Source: Chryseobacterium balustinum
GTDB taxonomy: Bacteria > Bacteroidota > Bacteroidia > Flavobacteriales > Weeksellaceae
Assembly (NCBI RefSeq): GCF_900168205.1
Contig: NZ_FUZE01000024.1
Span: 1 to 61,688 of the forward strand
Direction: 5' to 3'
Length of the DNA: 61,688 bases
Within the stretch, counting starts at the first letter, position 1, and each line of letters starts with the position of its first letter. The position numbers were made by a program, and so were the translations under genes. Below the pieces are notes generated by a model. It ran no database searches. It was given only the letters and a program-made list of their open reading frames with translations, and was not told where the DNA came from. Shown here in pieces: positions 49,790-58,074 of the stretch.

Positions 49790-51922
49790 TTACTTATCAA
49801 TTCCCTCCAGTTTAAACATGAAAGCATATTCCAAAGCAGTATCTTTCAGATAATCAAATCTTCCTGAAGCACCACCATGACCGTATTCCATGTCTGTTTT
49901 TAAGAATAGAACATTTTTGTCCGTTTTTAAATCTCTTAATTTGGCTACCCATTTTGCAGGTTCAAAATATTGTACCTGAGAATCATGCAATCCTGTTGTA
50001 ACAAGGATGTTCGGATAGTTTTTTCTCTCAATATTTTCATACGGAGAGTAAGATTTCATATAATTATATGCTTCTTTGTTGTTAGGATTTCCCCATTCAT
50101 CGTACTCATTCGTTGTCAAAGGAATACTTTCATCCAACATGGTGTTAACAACATCTACAAACGGAACTTGCGCAATCGCTCCATTCCATAATTCGGGTTT
50201 CATATTCACAACAGCTCCCATCAAAAGTCCACCTGCACTTCCTCCTTGAGCGTACAAATGTTTTGGTGAGGTGTATTTTTCCTTAACTAAATATTCTCCG
50301 GCATCGATGAAATCGGTAAATGTGTTTTTCTTTTTCATCATTTTTCCGTCTTCATACCATTGTCTTCCCATTTCTTGTCCACCACGAATATGCGCAATCG
50401 CAAAAGCAAAACCTCGGTCTAAAAGACTCAGTCTTGTACTGCTGAATGTTGCATTCATCGAGCTTCCGTACGATCCGTAAGCATAGAGTAGAAGTGGGTT
50501 TTTGCCGTCTTTCTTATATCCCTTTTTATAAACAATGGAAATCGGAATTTTTGTACCGTCTTTTGCAGTGGCAAAAAGTCTTTCGGTAACATAATTAGTT
50601 TTATTATAGCCTCCTAAAATTTCCTGCTGTTTTAATAAAGTTCTTTTTCCAGTTTGTAAATTCTGTTCAAATTGCGAACTAGGAGTAATCATCGAAGTAT
50701 ATCCGAATCTGAAATAATCCGTATTGTATTCAGGATTTCCTGATGGATAAACCGTATAAGTTGGTTCATCAAATTTTAAAAATTCTCTTTTATTGGTTCT
50801 TCTATCCAGAATAACCAGTTGCGAAAGCCCGTTTTGTCTTTCACTGAAAACCAGATAATTTTTAAACTCACTGATTCCTTCCATCAAAACATCTTTTCTG
50901 TGTGGCATAAAATCTTTCCAGCTTTCAACACCTGTTTTATCCAAAGGAGTTTCCATCACTTTGAAATTGAGGGCATCTTTATTGGTTGTGATCAAAAACT
51001 TATCTTCTAAAGGAGTAACGTCATACAAAACGTCTTTCATTCTAGGCTGGAAAACCTTGAAAGTTGCATTGGGTTCATCTGCATTGATGTATCTTGTTTC
51101 TGAAGATGTTGTCGCCGAAGAAACAATCATAATGACTTTTTCGTTCTTCGATTTTCCTACGCCAATATAATTGGTTTTGTCTTTTTCTTCGTATACTAAA
51201 ACATCTTTTGAAGGATCTGTTCCTAAAGAATGCCTGAAAATTTTCTCTGTTAAAAGCGTTTCAGGATTTTTACCGGTGTAGAAAATGGTTTTGTTGTCAT
51301 TTGCCCACGTTGCAGAACCTGTTGTATTTTGAATTCCTAAATCGGTTGTTTTTCCGGTATTAAGGTCTTTTAAAAATAATTTATACTGTCTTCTTGAAAC
51401 ATCATCAACTCCGTAAATCATTTTAGAATTATCAGGACTGATGCTGAAACCTGATGCAGAATAATAAGCATGGCCTTCTGCAAGTTGATCCACATCCAGA
51501 ATGATCTCTTCAGGAGCACTTAGGTTTCCTTTTTTTCTGCAATATTTAAAGTATTGTTTTCCGGTTTCAGTTCGGGTGTAATAGTAATAACCTTTTCTAA
51601 AAACAGGTACAGACTCATCCTTTTCCTTGATTCTTGCTTTCATTTCCTGAAAAAGCTTTTCTCTAAAAGGTTCTGTATCTTTCATCATGCTTTCCCAGTA
51701 AGAGTTTTCAGCGGTTAAATATTCTACAACCTGCGTAGAATCTCTTCCTTTTTTGAAAAAATCAATCATCCAGTAATAAGGATCATTCACCTTATCGCTG
51801 TGAATATTTCTCAAATGCTGTTTCTTTTCAGCAATCGGAGCTTTTAGATCAGGAAATATCTGAGACTGAAATGGAGCTGTACTCATACTCATTACTAATA
51901 GGGATAAGCAAATTTTTTTCAT
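49790..51922 (-). CDS. S9-family oligopeptidase (oligopeptidase B-like)
   Basis: A 710-residue serine peptidase with an apparent signal peptide (MKKICLSLLVMSMSTAPFQSQ). The N-terminal propeller region (about 60-430) includes DPYYWMIDFFKKGRD and the S9 blade sequences. The alpha/beta-hydrolase domain includes GYKKDGKNPLLLYAYGSYGSSMNATFSS, RGFAFAIAHIRGGQEMGRQWYEDG, catalytic Ser in LYAQGGSAGGLLMGAVVN, Asp in TTGLHDSQVQYFEPAKWVAKLR, and His in MEYGHGGASGRFD. It cleaves short peptides after basic residues in family members. Export to the periplasm distinguishes it from cytoplasmic E. coli PtrB. Assignment firm. Confidence 0.92.
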   Translation of the reverse strand: MKKICLSLLVMSMSTAPFQSQIFPDLKAPIAEKKQHLRNIHSDKVNDPYYWMIDFFKKGRDSTQVVEYLTAENSYWESMMKDTEPFREKLFQEMKARIKEKDESVPVFRKGYYYYTRTETGKQYFKYCRKKGNLSAPEEIILDVDQLAEGHAYYSASGFSISPDNSKMIYGVDDVSRRQYKLFLKDLNTGKTTDLGIQNTTGSATWANDNKTIFYTGKNPETLLTEKIFRHSLGTDPSKDVLVYEEKDKTNYIGVGKSKNEKVIMIVSSATTSSETRYINADEPNATFKVFQPRMKDVLYDVTPLEDKFLITTNKDALNFKVMETPLDKTGVESWKDFMPHRKDVLMEGISEFKNYLVFSERQNGLSQLVILDRRTNKREFLKFDEPTYTVYPSGNPEYNTDYFRFGYTSMITPSSQFEQNLQTGKRTLLKQQEILGGYNKTNYVTERLFATAKDGTKIPISIVYKKGYKKDGKNPLLLYAYGSYGSSMNATFSSTRLSLLDRGFAFAIAHIRGGQEMGRQWYEDGKMMKKKNTFTDFIDAGEYLVKEKYTSPKHLYAQGGSAGGLLMGAVVNMKPELWNGAIAQVPFVDVVNTMLDESIPLTTNEYDEWGNPNNKEAYNYMKSYSPYENIERKNYPNILVTTGLHDSQVQYFEPAKWVAKLRDLKTDKNVLFLKTDMEYGHGGASGRFDYLKDTALEYAFMFKLEGIDK

Positions 51923-51947
51923 GGTTATACTTTCGTTTTTGGTGATT

Positions 51948-52298
51948 TTACTTCAGATTCCAAAGATTTTTCAAAAGAACGTAGAAAGTATGCTCTTCGT
52001 CTGTCACTTTATCATCAGCTTTAATCAGAGTTTTAGCAAATTTGATAAAATTTAAACGTTCTTTTTCCGTAGAATCCTCAAGGAAACAACGTCCGTGAAA
52101 CTCAAAATGAGCCTTCCATTCTTCAGGCTTAAGCAATGCGATGGTTTCCAGTTCGTCGTCTAGATTGATCTTAAATGGAAATTCGTCAGCAAGATATTGC
52201 TGCACCAACATTCCTTCTTCCGGAGCAAATTCTCCGTCAACAGACGAAAGAATCATTAATAAATGATAACCGGCAATAGATTTATTTGATTTATGCAT
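51948..52298 (-). CDS. TerB-family protein
   Basis: A 116-residue cytoplasmic helical protein. LLMILSSVDGEFAPEEGMLVQQYLADEFPF (about 14-43) and LINFIKFAKTLIKADDKVTDEEHTFYVLLKNLW are the paired metal-binding EF-like segments of TerB (Asp/Glu-rich loops VDGEFAPEE and ADDKVTDEE). TerB proteins are tied to tellurite resistance and stress or phage-response scaffolds, but stand-alone copies like this one have no assigned job. It lies 25 bases upstream of the oligopeptidase gene on the same strand. Confidence 0.8.
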   Translation of the reverse strand: MHKSNKSIAGYHLLMILSSVDGEFAPEEGMLVQQYLADEFPFKINLDDELETIALLKPEEWKAHFEFHGRCFLEDSTEKERLNFIKFAKTLIKADDKVTDEEHTFYVLLKNLWNLK

Positions 52299-52313
52299 TG
52301 TTTTATATTTAAA

Positions 52314-52400
52314 GTTTAAAGTTTAATGTTCAGTGTTTAATGTTTAATGTTTAATGTTTAATGTTTTCAAAGTTAGCAATTGACAATTCACCATTATTGA
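52314..52400. repeat. period-7 array GTTTAAT (site H)
   Basis: GTTTAAA, GTTTAAT, GTTCAGT, then four GTTTAAT copies (52335-52362) run in register, continuing as degenerate heptamers (CAATTGA, CAATTCA, CCATTAT) to about 52400. It fills the TerB-BT_3928 spacer. Confidence 0.9.
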
Positions 52401-52405
52401 CAGCT

Positions 52406-53515
52406 TTAGTCAACATAGTATTTAGCAGGCTCTTTGTCAACAATTTTTCCTTTTTCTAAAACCAGCACAAAAGGATTATTTCTTGCAATTGTTTTGATGG
52501 CAGTTCCATCCATCATTGCATTTTTAATGGTTTTAAAAGTATTCTGTTCGGTAGAAACACCGTAAATCACAGCTCCTTTCTGAGCGTTTACTTTTGCTTC
52601 TACGGTTTTAATTAATTCTGGAGAAACCTCTTTTGGATGATATGAAAAAACAAGAATTGCTTTTGGAGCATTGATGATTTCGTCGGTTAAATCAATTCCT
52701 GTAGGATCTTCAATTTTAAATTTTGCAATTTCAGATTTATAGCCTTCTTTAATAAGTTTAGATTCATTTTTACCTTCTTCAATTTTCCAAGGTGAACCTT
52801 CTTCCCAATATTTTGTTTCGTTTACATAATCGTCCTGATTTACTTTTAAAACTTCCCCGGTTTTAGAATTTTTCATTGAATAAACAGTTTTATACTCAGA
52901 AGGATTTTTGTTGATTTTCGCTTTTTCAGCTTTCAGATCAGTTCCGATTTTATAATCACGGAAATCAATAATCGGCTCGTTGATGATTCCAATTGCCATA
53001 ATGACAATCATACCTAAAGATAAAACTGCTAAAACAATTGACTTAAATTTATTATTTTCAGGTTTATTGCTGGCTTCGTAAGCATCTTTTTTCTTGAATT
53101 CTTTTCTATACAAAACAAAAAGAATAATCAAACCGACCAAAAGAACAACATCTTTCACAAAACTTTCCCAAGGTGTAAATTTAATCGCATCACCAAAACA
53201 TCCGCAATCGGTTACTACATTAAAATAAGCGGAATAGAACGTTAGAAATCCGAAGAAAATACAAAGTGCAATCAACGCAGAAAGCGTGAATTTCAGTTTT
53301 AATTTTAATAACAATAAAAAACCTAAGAATAATTCAAGAACTACCACGATAATTGAAAAAAGCAAGGCAAATTTCTCCAAAAACGGCATATTGAAAACCG
53401 ATGGCGAAAAATATTCCTCCATTTTAAAGGAAAAGCCTACCAAATCTACAGCTTTTACAAAACCTGAAGCGATGAAAATAACAGCGATAATGAAACGTAA
53501 TAAACCTTTGATCAT
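52406..53515 (-). CDS. BT_3928-family DoxX-type membrane protein with thioredoxin-like tail
   Basis: A 369-residue protein. The first part has four membrane helices of the DoxX/MauE type: LLRFIIAVIFIASGFVKAVDLVGFSFKMEEYF, FALLFSIIVVVLELFLGFLLLL, FTLSALIALCIFFGFLTFYSAYFNVVTDCGCFGDAIKFTPWESFVKDVVLLVGLIILF. The CGCFGD segment is characteristic. A single helix (about 165-185) then leads to a periplasmic domain (residues about 270-369, PKAILVFSYHPKEVSPELIKTVEAKVNAQKGAVIYGVS) resembling a thioredoxin fold without the CxxC. The family may handle quinones or disulfides; function is not settled. It overlaps no gene and is next to the DUF1599 gene (1-base gap). Confidence 0.85.
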   Translation of the reverse strand: MIKGLLRFIIAVIFIASGFVKAVDLVGFSFKMEEYFSPSVFNMPFLEKFALLFSIIVVVLELFLGFLLLLKLKLKFTLSALIALCIFFGFLTFYSAYFNVVTDCGCFGDAIKFTPWESFVKDVVLLVGLIILFVLYRKEFKKKDAYEASNKPENNKFKSIVLAVLSLGMIVIMAIGIINEPIIDFRDYKIGTDLKAEKAKINKNPSEYKTVYSMKNSKTGEVLKVNQDDYVNETKYWEEGSPWKIEEGKNESKLIKEGYKSEIAKFKIEDPTGIDLTDEIINAPKAILVFSYHPKEVSPELIKTVEAKVNAQKGAVIYGVSTEQNTFKTIKNAMMDGTAIKTIARNNPFVLVLEKGKIVDKEPAKYYVD

Positions 53516-53516
53516 A

Positions 53517-54083
53517 TTAATTAGTTTTTGGTTCGTTTGGAATTGTTTGTTCAGAAAATTTTATCAGACAGAAAACTGCATAATTAAGCATGTCAAAATA
53601 ATTGGCATCCAAACCTTCAGAAACCAAAGTTTTTCCCTGATTGTCTTCAATTTGTTTGGTTCTCAAAACTTTTTGGTAAATTAAATCGGTGATGGAAGAA
53701 ATTCTCATATCTCTCCAGGCTTCGCCGTAATCGTGATTTTTCTTTTCCATTAAAGCTTGTGCTTCAGCAGAATATTTATCGTAAAGATTTAAAATTTCTT
53801 CAGGATTTTCATTAAAATCATTTGAAAGCCCTTTCTCCAGCTGAATCAATCCGATAATTGAATAATTAACGATAGCGATAAATTCTCCTTCCTCGCTTTC
53901 GTCAATCATCTTTACATCGGTCATCTGTAACGTACGGATTCTGTTGACTTTAATGTAAATCTGATCCGTAATTGAGCTTGGGCGTAAAACTCTCCAGGCT
54001 GCACCATAATCATGCATTTTTTTACTGAAAAGATCACGACATTCATTGATGATTTTACCGAACTGTTCTGAAGTTTTTGACAT
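53517..54083 (-). CDS. DUF1599 domain protein (two tandem copies)
   Basis: A 188-residue cytoplasmic protein built from two copies of DUF1599 (nucleotide modification associated domain 1). Copy one has KKMHDYGAAWRVLRPSSITDQIYIKVNRIRTLQ (about 20-52), and copy two has KKNHDYGEAWRDMRISSITDLIYQKVLRTKQIE (about 112-144). Each ends in an acidic helix with a YFDMLNYAVF or FIAIVNYSII element. The family has been linked to modified nucleotides, but the bacterial housekeeping copies next to folP have no proven activity. It is divergent from folP and upstream of the DoxX gene on the minus strand. Confidence 0.87.
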   Translation of the reverse strand: MSKTSEQFGKIINECRDLFSKKMHDYGAAWRVLRPSSITDQIYIKVNRIRTLQMTDVKMIDESEEGEFIAIVNYSIIGLIQLEKGLSNDFNENPEEILNLYDKYSAEAQALMEKKNHDYGEAWRDMRISSITDLIYQKVLRTKQIEDNQGKTLVSEGLDANYFDMLNYAVFCLIKFSEQTIPNEPKTN

Positions 54084-54111
54084 AAATTTTCTTAATCTTT
54101 CAAAGATACAA

Positions 54112-54237
54112 ATTAGGTTTTAGGTAGCAGGAATTAGGGCACAGTTTTTTGGCTATAAGTTGGAAGTAAGAAGCGAGAAGTCGTATTTTTGTGTAATGGG
54201 AAATCATTCATCATTCATCAATAATCATTCATTAAAT
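54112..54237. repeat. period-7 arrays at the folP promoter and start (site I)
   Basis: Three blocks: ATTAGGT, TTTAGGT, AGCAGGA, ATTAGGG (54112-54139); AGTTGGA, AGTAAGA, AGCGAGA, AGTCGTA (54158-54185); and ATCATTC, ATCATTC, ATCAATA, ATCATTC, ATTAAAT (54203-54237). The second block supplies the folP promoter and the third lies within the folP 5' coding region. Confidence 0.7.
54160..54191 (+). promoter_or_regulatory. folP promoter
   Basis: TTG (54160-54162), 21 bases, then TATTTTTG (54184-54191). Only four bases separate it from the ATG at 54196, the same layout as the Rrf2 gene, so the transcript is probably leaderless. Confidence 0.6.
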
Positions 54238-55044
54238 TGCAACGGTAGGCTAGTCGATTTAAGTTCACCCAAAATCATGGGAATTCTAAATCTTACACCT
54301 GATTCTTTTTCTGACGGCGGAAAATTTAATAATGAAAAATCAGCATTGCAACACGCTGAAAAAATATTGAAAGAAGGAGGAGAAATTATTGATATCGGTC
54401 CCCAATCTACAAGACCGAATGCTGAATTTCTGAGTAGTGATGGGGAAATTAAAAGAATTGGAACCGTAATTTCTGAAATCAAAAAAGAGTTTCCCGAAGC
54501 GTTAATTTCTCTGGATACTTTTTATGCTGAAACCGTAAAATTTGGTTTTAATGAAGGGATTGATCTGGTAAATGATATTTCAGGCGGACAGTTTGATGAA
54601 AAAATGTTTAATGTAGTTGCAGAAACGAAACTTCCCTATATTTTAATGCACGTCAATCCTTCCTACAAAACGATGCATGATAAAGTGAATTTTGATGATA
54701 TTACGTTGAATGTCAATCAATATTTTACAAAAAAAACCAACGAACTATTACAAAACGGAATCAAAGATATTATTCTGGATCCCGGTTTTGGTTTTGGAAA
54801 AACAGTTGAAGATCAGATGAAAATGATTGCTGAAGTCGAGTTTTTAGGATTTGAAAAATATCCTTTATTAATAGGGATTTCAAGAAAATCTTTTATTTAT
54901 AAACCTTTAGGTAAATTGCCGTTAGACATTAACGAAGAAACTCAAAAATTACATTTAAAAGTTTTGAAGCAAGGGGCGAAAATCCTTCGTGTGCATGATG
55001 TAAGTGAAGCTAAGAAAACAGTTGATGAGTTTTTAAATAATTAA
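54196..55044 (+). CDS. folP: dihydropteroate synthase
   Basis: I start at the ATG at 54196 (MGNHSSFINNHSLNCNGRLVDLSSPKIMGILN...); an ATG further upstream at 54160 lies inside the promoter. The TIM-barrel enzyme (about 282 residues) joins p-aminobenzoate to the pterin diphosphate in folate synthesis and is the sulfonamide target. Motifs: GILNLTPDSFSDGGKF, GGEIIDIGPQSTRPNAEFL, ILDPGFGFGKT and LLIGISRKSFIYK. The first dozen residues come from a heptamer repeat, so its true N-terminus is uncertain. It is followed by a terminator. Confidence 0.95.
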   Translation: MGNHSSFINNHSLNCNGRLVDLSSPKIMGILNLTPDSFSDGGKFNNEKSALQHAEKILKEGGEIIDIGPQSTRPNAEFLSSDGEIKRIGTVISEIKKEFPEALISLDTFYAETVKFGFNEGIDLVNDISGGQFDEKMFNVVAETKLPYILMHVNPSYKTMHDKVNFDDITLNVNQYFTKKTNELLQNGIKDIILDPGFGFGKTVEDQMKMIAEVEFLGFEKYPLLIGISRKSFIYKPLGKLPLDINEETQKLHLKVLKQGAKILRVHDVSEAKKTVDEFLNN

Positions 55045-55056
55045 ATTGAACCTAAA

Positions 55057-55090
55057 AAAAACTCCCAAAATATAAATCTTGAGAGTTTTC
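55057..55090 (+). terminator. folP terminator
   Basis: AAAACTC-C-CAA and TTG-A-GAGTTTT form a stem with one internal mismatch and a T-run, about 15 bases past the folP stop. Confidence 0.65.
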
Positions 55091-55120
55091 TAATGAAATA
55101 ATATTACTTATTTACCATCT

Positions 55121-57574
55121 TTAAAATCCTAATAATTTCAATTTAAATTGAATGGCAAAGTTATCTTTAAATTTTGGGGTGTTGTAATGTCCGACCCTGT
55201 AGAAAAATCCTAAATTAAATTGTGAGGATAGGAAATTATTCCATTCTAAACCTAATTCATTATACAAATGATCCAATTTTTGAAACTCAAATTGATGGAA
55301 CTCCTTATTTTTCATATCACCGATTGTTCCTCTGTAGATAAAATCAAAGCTTGAAACGTTCTTGCCGAAGCTTTTAAAATACCAAGGCAATCTGTGCGTT
55401 AAGTATGCGCCGACAAATTTATCGTTGTAATATTTCCCGCCTTCCATTGTGGCAAAACCAAGGTATGAAGTCAGGTTGAAATTCAGTCCGCCGTGGCCAT
55501 TTCCTAATCCGTTCATCGTGAAATTTTTCCAAATCGGTGCATCGCCGGTGATAATTCCACCGTAAGCTCTGATTCCTGTAACTCCTAATTTTGTTTTGAA
55601 GTTGTGCACGAAAAGTGCATCAAATCTGCTGAAATTAAAATCTCCATCTAGAGTTTTAAATCCTTGTTCGTAATTCAGATATAGTTCCGGAAGGTTTTGT
55701 TCATAAGTGTATTTCCCAGTGGGCGTCATAATATTCTTCGAATTAGGAGAATATTTTAACGTAATTGTTGATGAAGTAATGTCAAACTGACTTCCTAAAC
55801 CTTTAAAATTGTAGGCGAATTTAGATTCTTCCTGCGTTTTTTTAGCTGAAACATTTACGGTTAATCCATTGGTAATGTCGTTTTCATAACTTACTTTAAA
55901 ACCTTCATATCCATAAAAAACGCCATTATTTAATGCAACTCCCGAATTCATAATTTTCATCCTGAAATTCCACAAGTTTTCTGAGAAACGCCCGGCCGCC
56001 ATTACATCATTAAAATATTCAATTCTGAAAAACGAATTCTTTTCTAATGTTGTACGAACGTCAACTCCGGCTCCATATTTAAAGTCTTTATCGTAAATTC
56101 CGTAGGCGAAATACGCATCGGGGGAAATATATTTATTGAATTTCTCGTTTAGTTTAGCACCCGCTCCGAAACGGAAATGCTCATATTTATTATAACCAAT
56201 AATCCTGGCTAAATCAAAATCAACAATTCCCAGTCTGATTTTTCCTTTCAATAAACCTGTCAATGCTTTTGCTTTTTGGTCAAGTTTGTATTTACTGCTT
56301 AAACTGTCAATTTTAGTGTAGGTTGTTGCTTCACGATCCGTTAAATTTTCTGTACGGTATTGATCAATGAGCTTTCCGTCAGAGTTTTTCACATCAATCG
56401 TGTAACCCTTAAAGTCTTTCGGATTTTCTTCAATGGGTGTTTTAAAATCAAAATAATCTGCAGTGGCAAAAGCGTAACTTCCGAATTTCTTTCTGTAGTT
56501 TTTGTCTGCTTCTTTTTCCTCTTTGGTTTTCTTTTTATCTGATGTATCGTCGGTATCGAAAGAGGTGGATCCCATTTTTATTTTGTAATTTTCTTTTACC
56601 AAAAACCATTTGTTTTCAATAGGTTTCCAAATACTGGTGATGCTTCCTTCACTTTTAATTTTGCTGTTGCTTTCAATTTTTTTCAAAGCATAAGTTTCTT
56701 TATCTACATAAAGATACCCGTTAAATTTTCTTTTGTTAACCGCTGCTTTGTAATCGACCTGGCGAAAACGAATGACATAATTTTCTCTGCCGTCAATCTC
56801 TATTGAATCGGTAAGGAAGAAACGGTAAAGGTTTCTGTTTTCTTCTTTTATTTCTTTCGGAATTACATTCCTGTTGGAACGGAAAGCCATTAATTCATAA
56901 ATAGGTTCTTTTAAGCCCGCGATTTTATTATCTAAAATATTGGTTTTCTCGCCGTATTTTTGTGAATATAGGCTTTGTGATGCTCTTTCCCATAAAAACA
57001 TCTTGCTTTTACCTACCAATTTCATCAGATTGACAGATTCTAGGGAATCTTTTTTTTCCTGAGCTTTCATTGGTTGCTGAGGAAGGCTTTTTAATGAATC
57101 AATTCGGTTGGCAACATATGCATTATATGCATTAATACTGTCTTCATCAAAATCTAAAGAAATTTTTTCATACGATTTAAATGAATAAGAATCTAGGCTT
57201 AATGGAGAATTCTGCTTGTAATTATCATTAATTTTTTTGAGAATTTCTAAAGCTCTCGGGTCGCTTTTATCTTCAAGAATTACCGTTTGGATGTTTTGTG
57301 TTTTAGGATCAGCTTTTGTTAAAAAAACTTCCATCACTTTGTCTACCACTACATCGTCTTCGAAATAACCTCTTGCAGAAACTTCTACTTTTTTACATTT
57401 AGTTTTAAAATTAAGTATTCCGGAAGCGTCTGTTTTTCCTACTAATTTTTCGTTGCAGAATACGGATGCATTAGAAATAACCGCATTATTCGCAGAACTT
57501 TTAACAATAATTTTAGACTGTGAGAAAATGCTGATGTATCCGAATGATAATAGCAGGATATACAATTTTTTCAT
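55121..57574 (-). CDS. DUF5686 outer-membrane protein with carboxypeptidase-regulatory-like domain (copy 1)
   Basis: An 817-residue protein: signal peptide (1-19, ...YISIFSQ), then an Ig-like carboxypeptidase-D regulatory-like domain (about 20-90; NAVISNASVFCNEKLVGKTDASGILNF). A long alpha/beta region follows (95-430, with IILEDKSDP...ALEILKKINDNYKQNSPLSLDSYSFKSYEKISLDFDEDS and RAENRNVIPKEIKEENRNLYRFFLTDSIEIDGRENYVIRFR). A C-terminal beta-barrel (about 430-817) ends in the aromatic IQFKLKLLGF. This is the DUF5686 architecture, an outer-membrane protein of unknown function conserved in Bacteroidota. It has a close paralogue next door. Confidence 0.92.
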   Translation of the reverse strand: MKKLYILLLSFGYISIFSQSKIIVKSSANNAVISNASVFCNEKLVGKTDASGILNFKTKCKKVEVSARGYFEDDVVVDKVMEVFLTKADPKTQNIQTVILEDKSDPRALEILKKINDNYKQNSPLSLDSYSFKSYEKISLDFDEDSINAYNAYVANRIDSLKSLPQQPMKAQEKKDSLESVNLMKLVGKSKMFLWERASQSLYSQKYGEKTNILDNKIAGLKEPIYELMAFRSNRNVIPKEIKEENRNLYRFFLTDSIEIDGRENYVIRFRQVDYKAAVNKRKFNGYLYVDKETYALKKIESNSKIKSEGSITSIWKPIENKWFLVKENYKIKMGSTSFDTDDTSDKKKTKEEKEADKNYRKKFGSYAFATADYFDFKTPIEENPKDFKGYTIDVKNSDGKLIDQYRTENLTDREATTYTKIDSLSSKYKLDQKAKALTGLLKGKIRLGIVDFDLARIIGYNKYEHFRFGAGAKLNEKFNKYISPDAYFAYGIYDKDFKYGAGVDVRTTLEKNSFFRIEYFNDVMAAGRFSENLWNFRMKIMNSGVALNNGVFYGYEGFKVSYENDITNGLTVNVSAKKTQEESKFAYNFKGLGSQFDITSSTITLKYSPNSKNIMTPTGKYTYEQNLPELYLNYEQGFKTLDGDFNFSRFDALFVHNFKTKLGVTGIRAYGGIITGDAPIWKNFTMNGLGNGHGGLNFNLTSYLGFATMEGGKYYNDKFVGAYLTHRLPWYFKSFGKNVSSFDFIYRGTIGDMKNKEFHQFEFQKLDHLYNELGLEWNNFLSSQFNLGFFYRVGHYNTPKFKDNFAIQFKLKLLGF

Positions 57575-57608
57575 AAAAAATTTCTAACAATTAATTTGAT
57601 GGGTGGAT

Positions 57609-57652
57609 ATTGAATATTTTTCGATAGTAAGTAAAATCGAAAAATATTCAAT
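57609..57652. repeat. perfect 17-bp inverted repeat
   Basis: ATTGAATATTTTTCGAT (57609-57625) and its exact inverted copy (57636-57652) flank a 10-base spacer. It lies between the DUF5686 gene and the small protein gene, both minus strand, without a T-run. Confidence 0.8.
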
Positions 57653-57714
57653 TCAAATCAGCTATGGCAAATAGAGTGCCGCAGATGTTAAAAATTTTTA
57701 ATGTAAACCATTTA

Positions 57715-57951
57715 TTAGTTAAGATGAGCTTGTTTTTCTGCAAACTCTTTAGAAAATTTTATTCTGTCTTCTTCCAGTTTTTCCTGATTATCGGGCAAAA
57801 TATAATTGAACAGAATTTTATCTTCATTATCCAGAAAAATCATTTCTTTTTCTTCACCATCAATCATTTGGGAAAAAATAACCCACATCGAAGTGTCTTT
57901 TAATCTCAATAGTTCGAAAAACTGTTCTGCTTTTATTTCTATTTTTTTCAT
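57715..57951 (-). CDS. small conserved protein between DUF5686 paralogues
   Basis: A 78-residue cytoplasmic protein with a well-formed alpha/beta sequence: KKIEIKAEQFFELLRLKDTSMWVIFSQMIDGEEKEMIFLDNEDKILFNYILPDNQEKLEEDRIKFSKEFAEKQAHLN. Regular charge alternation and a coherent hydrophobic core argue that it is a real gene. It is co-directional with and between the two DUF5686 genes. No family is recognised; with no signal peptide it should stay in the cytoplasm. Confidence 0.72.
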   Translation of the reverse strand: MKKIEIKAEQFFELLRLKDTSMWVIFSQMIDGEEKEMIFLDNEDKILFNYILPDNQEKLEEDRIKFSKEFAEKQAHLN

Positions 57952-58074
57952 TTTTATATTAATTCTTAAAACTGTCGCTTATGGCGTTAATTTTAATTGC
58001 AAAGTTATACAAGATTTTTCAATTTTTAAAGTAGATAAAGGATTTGAGTTATATGTAAAAATATAAAACTTAGA

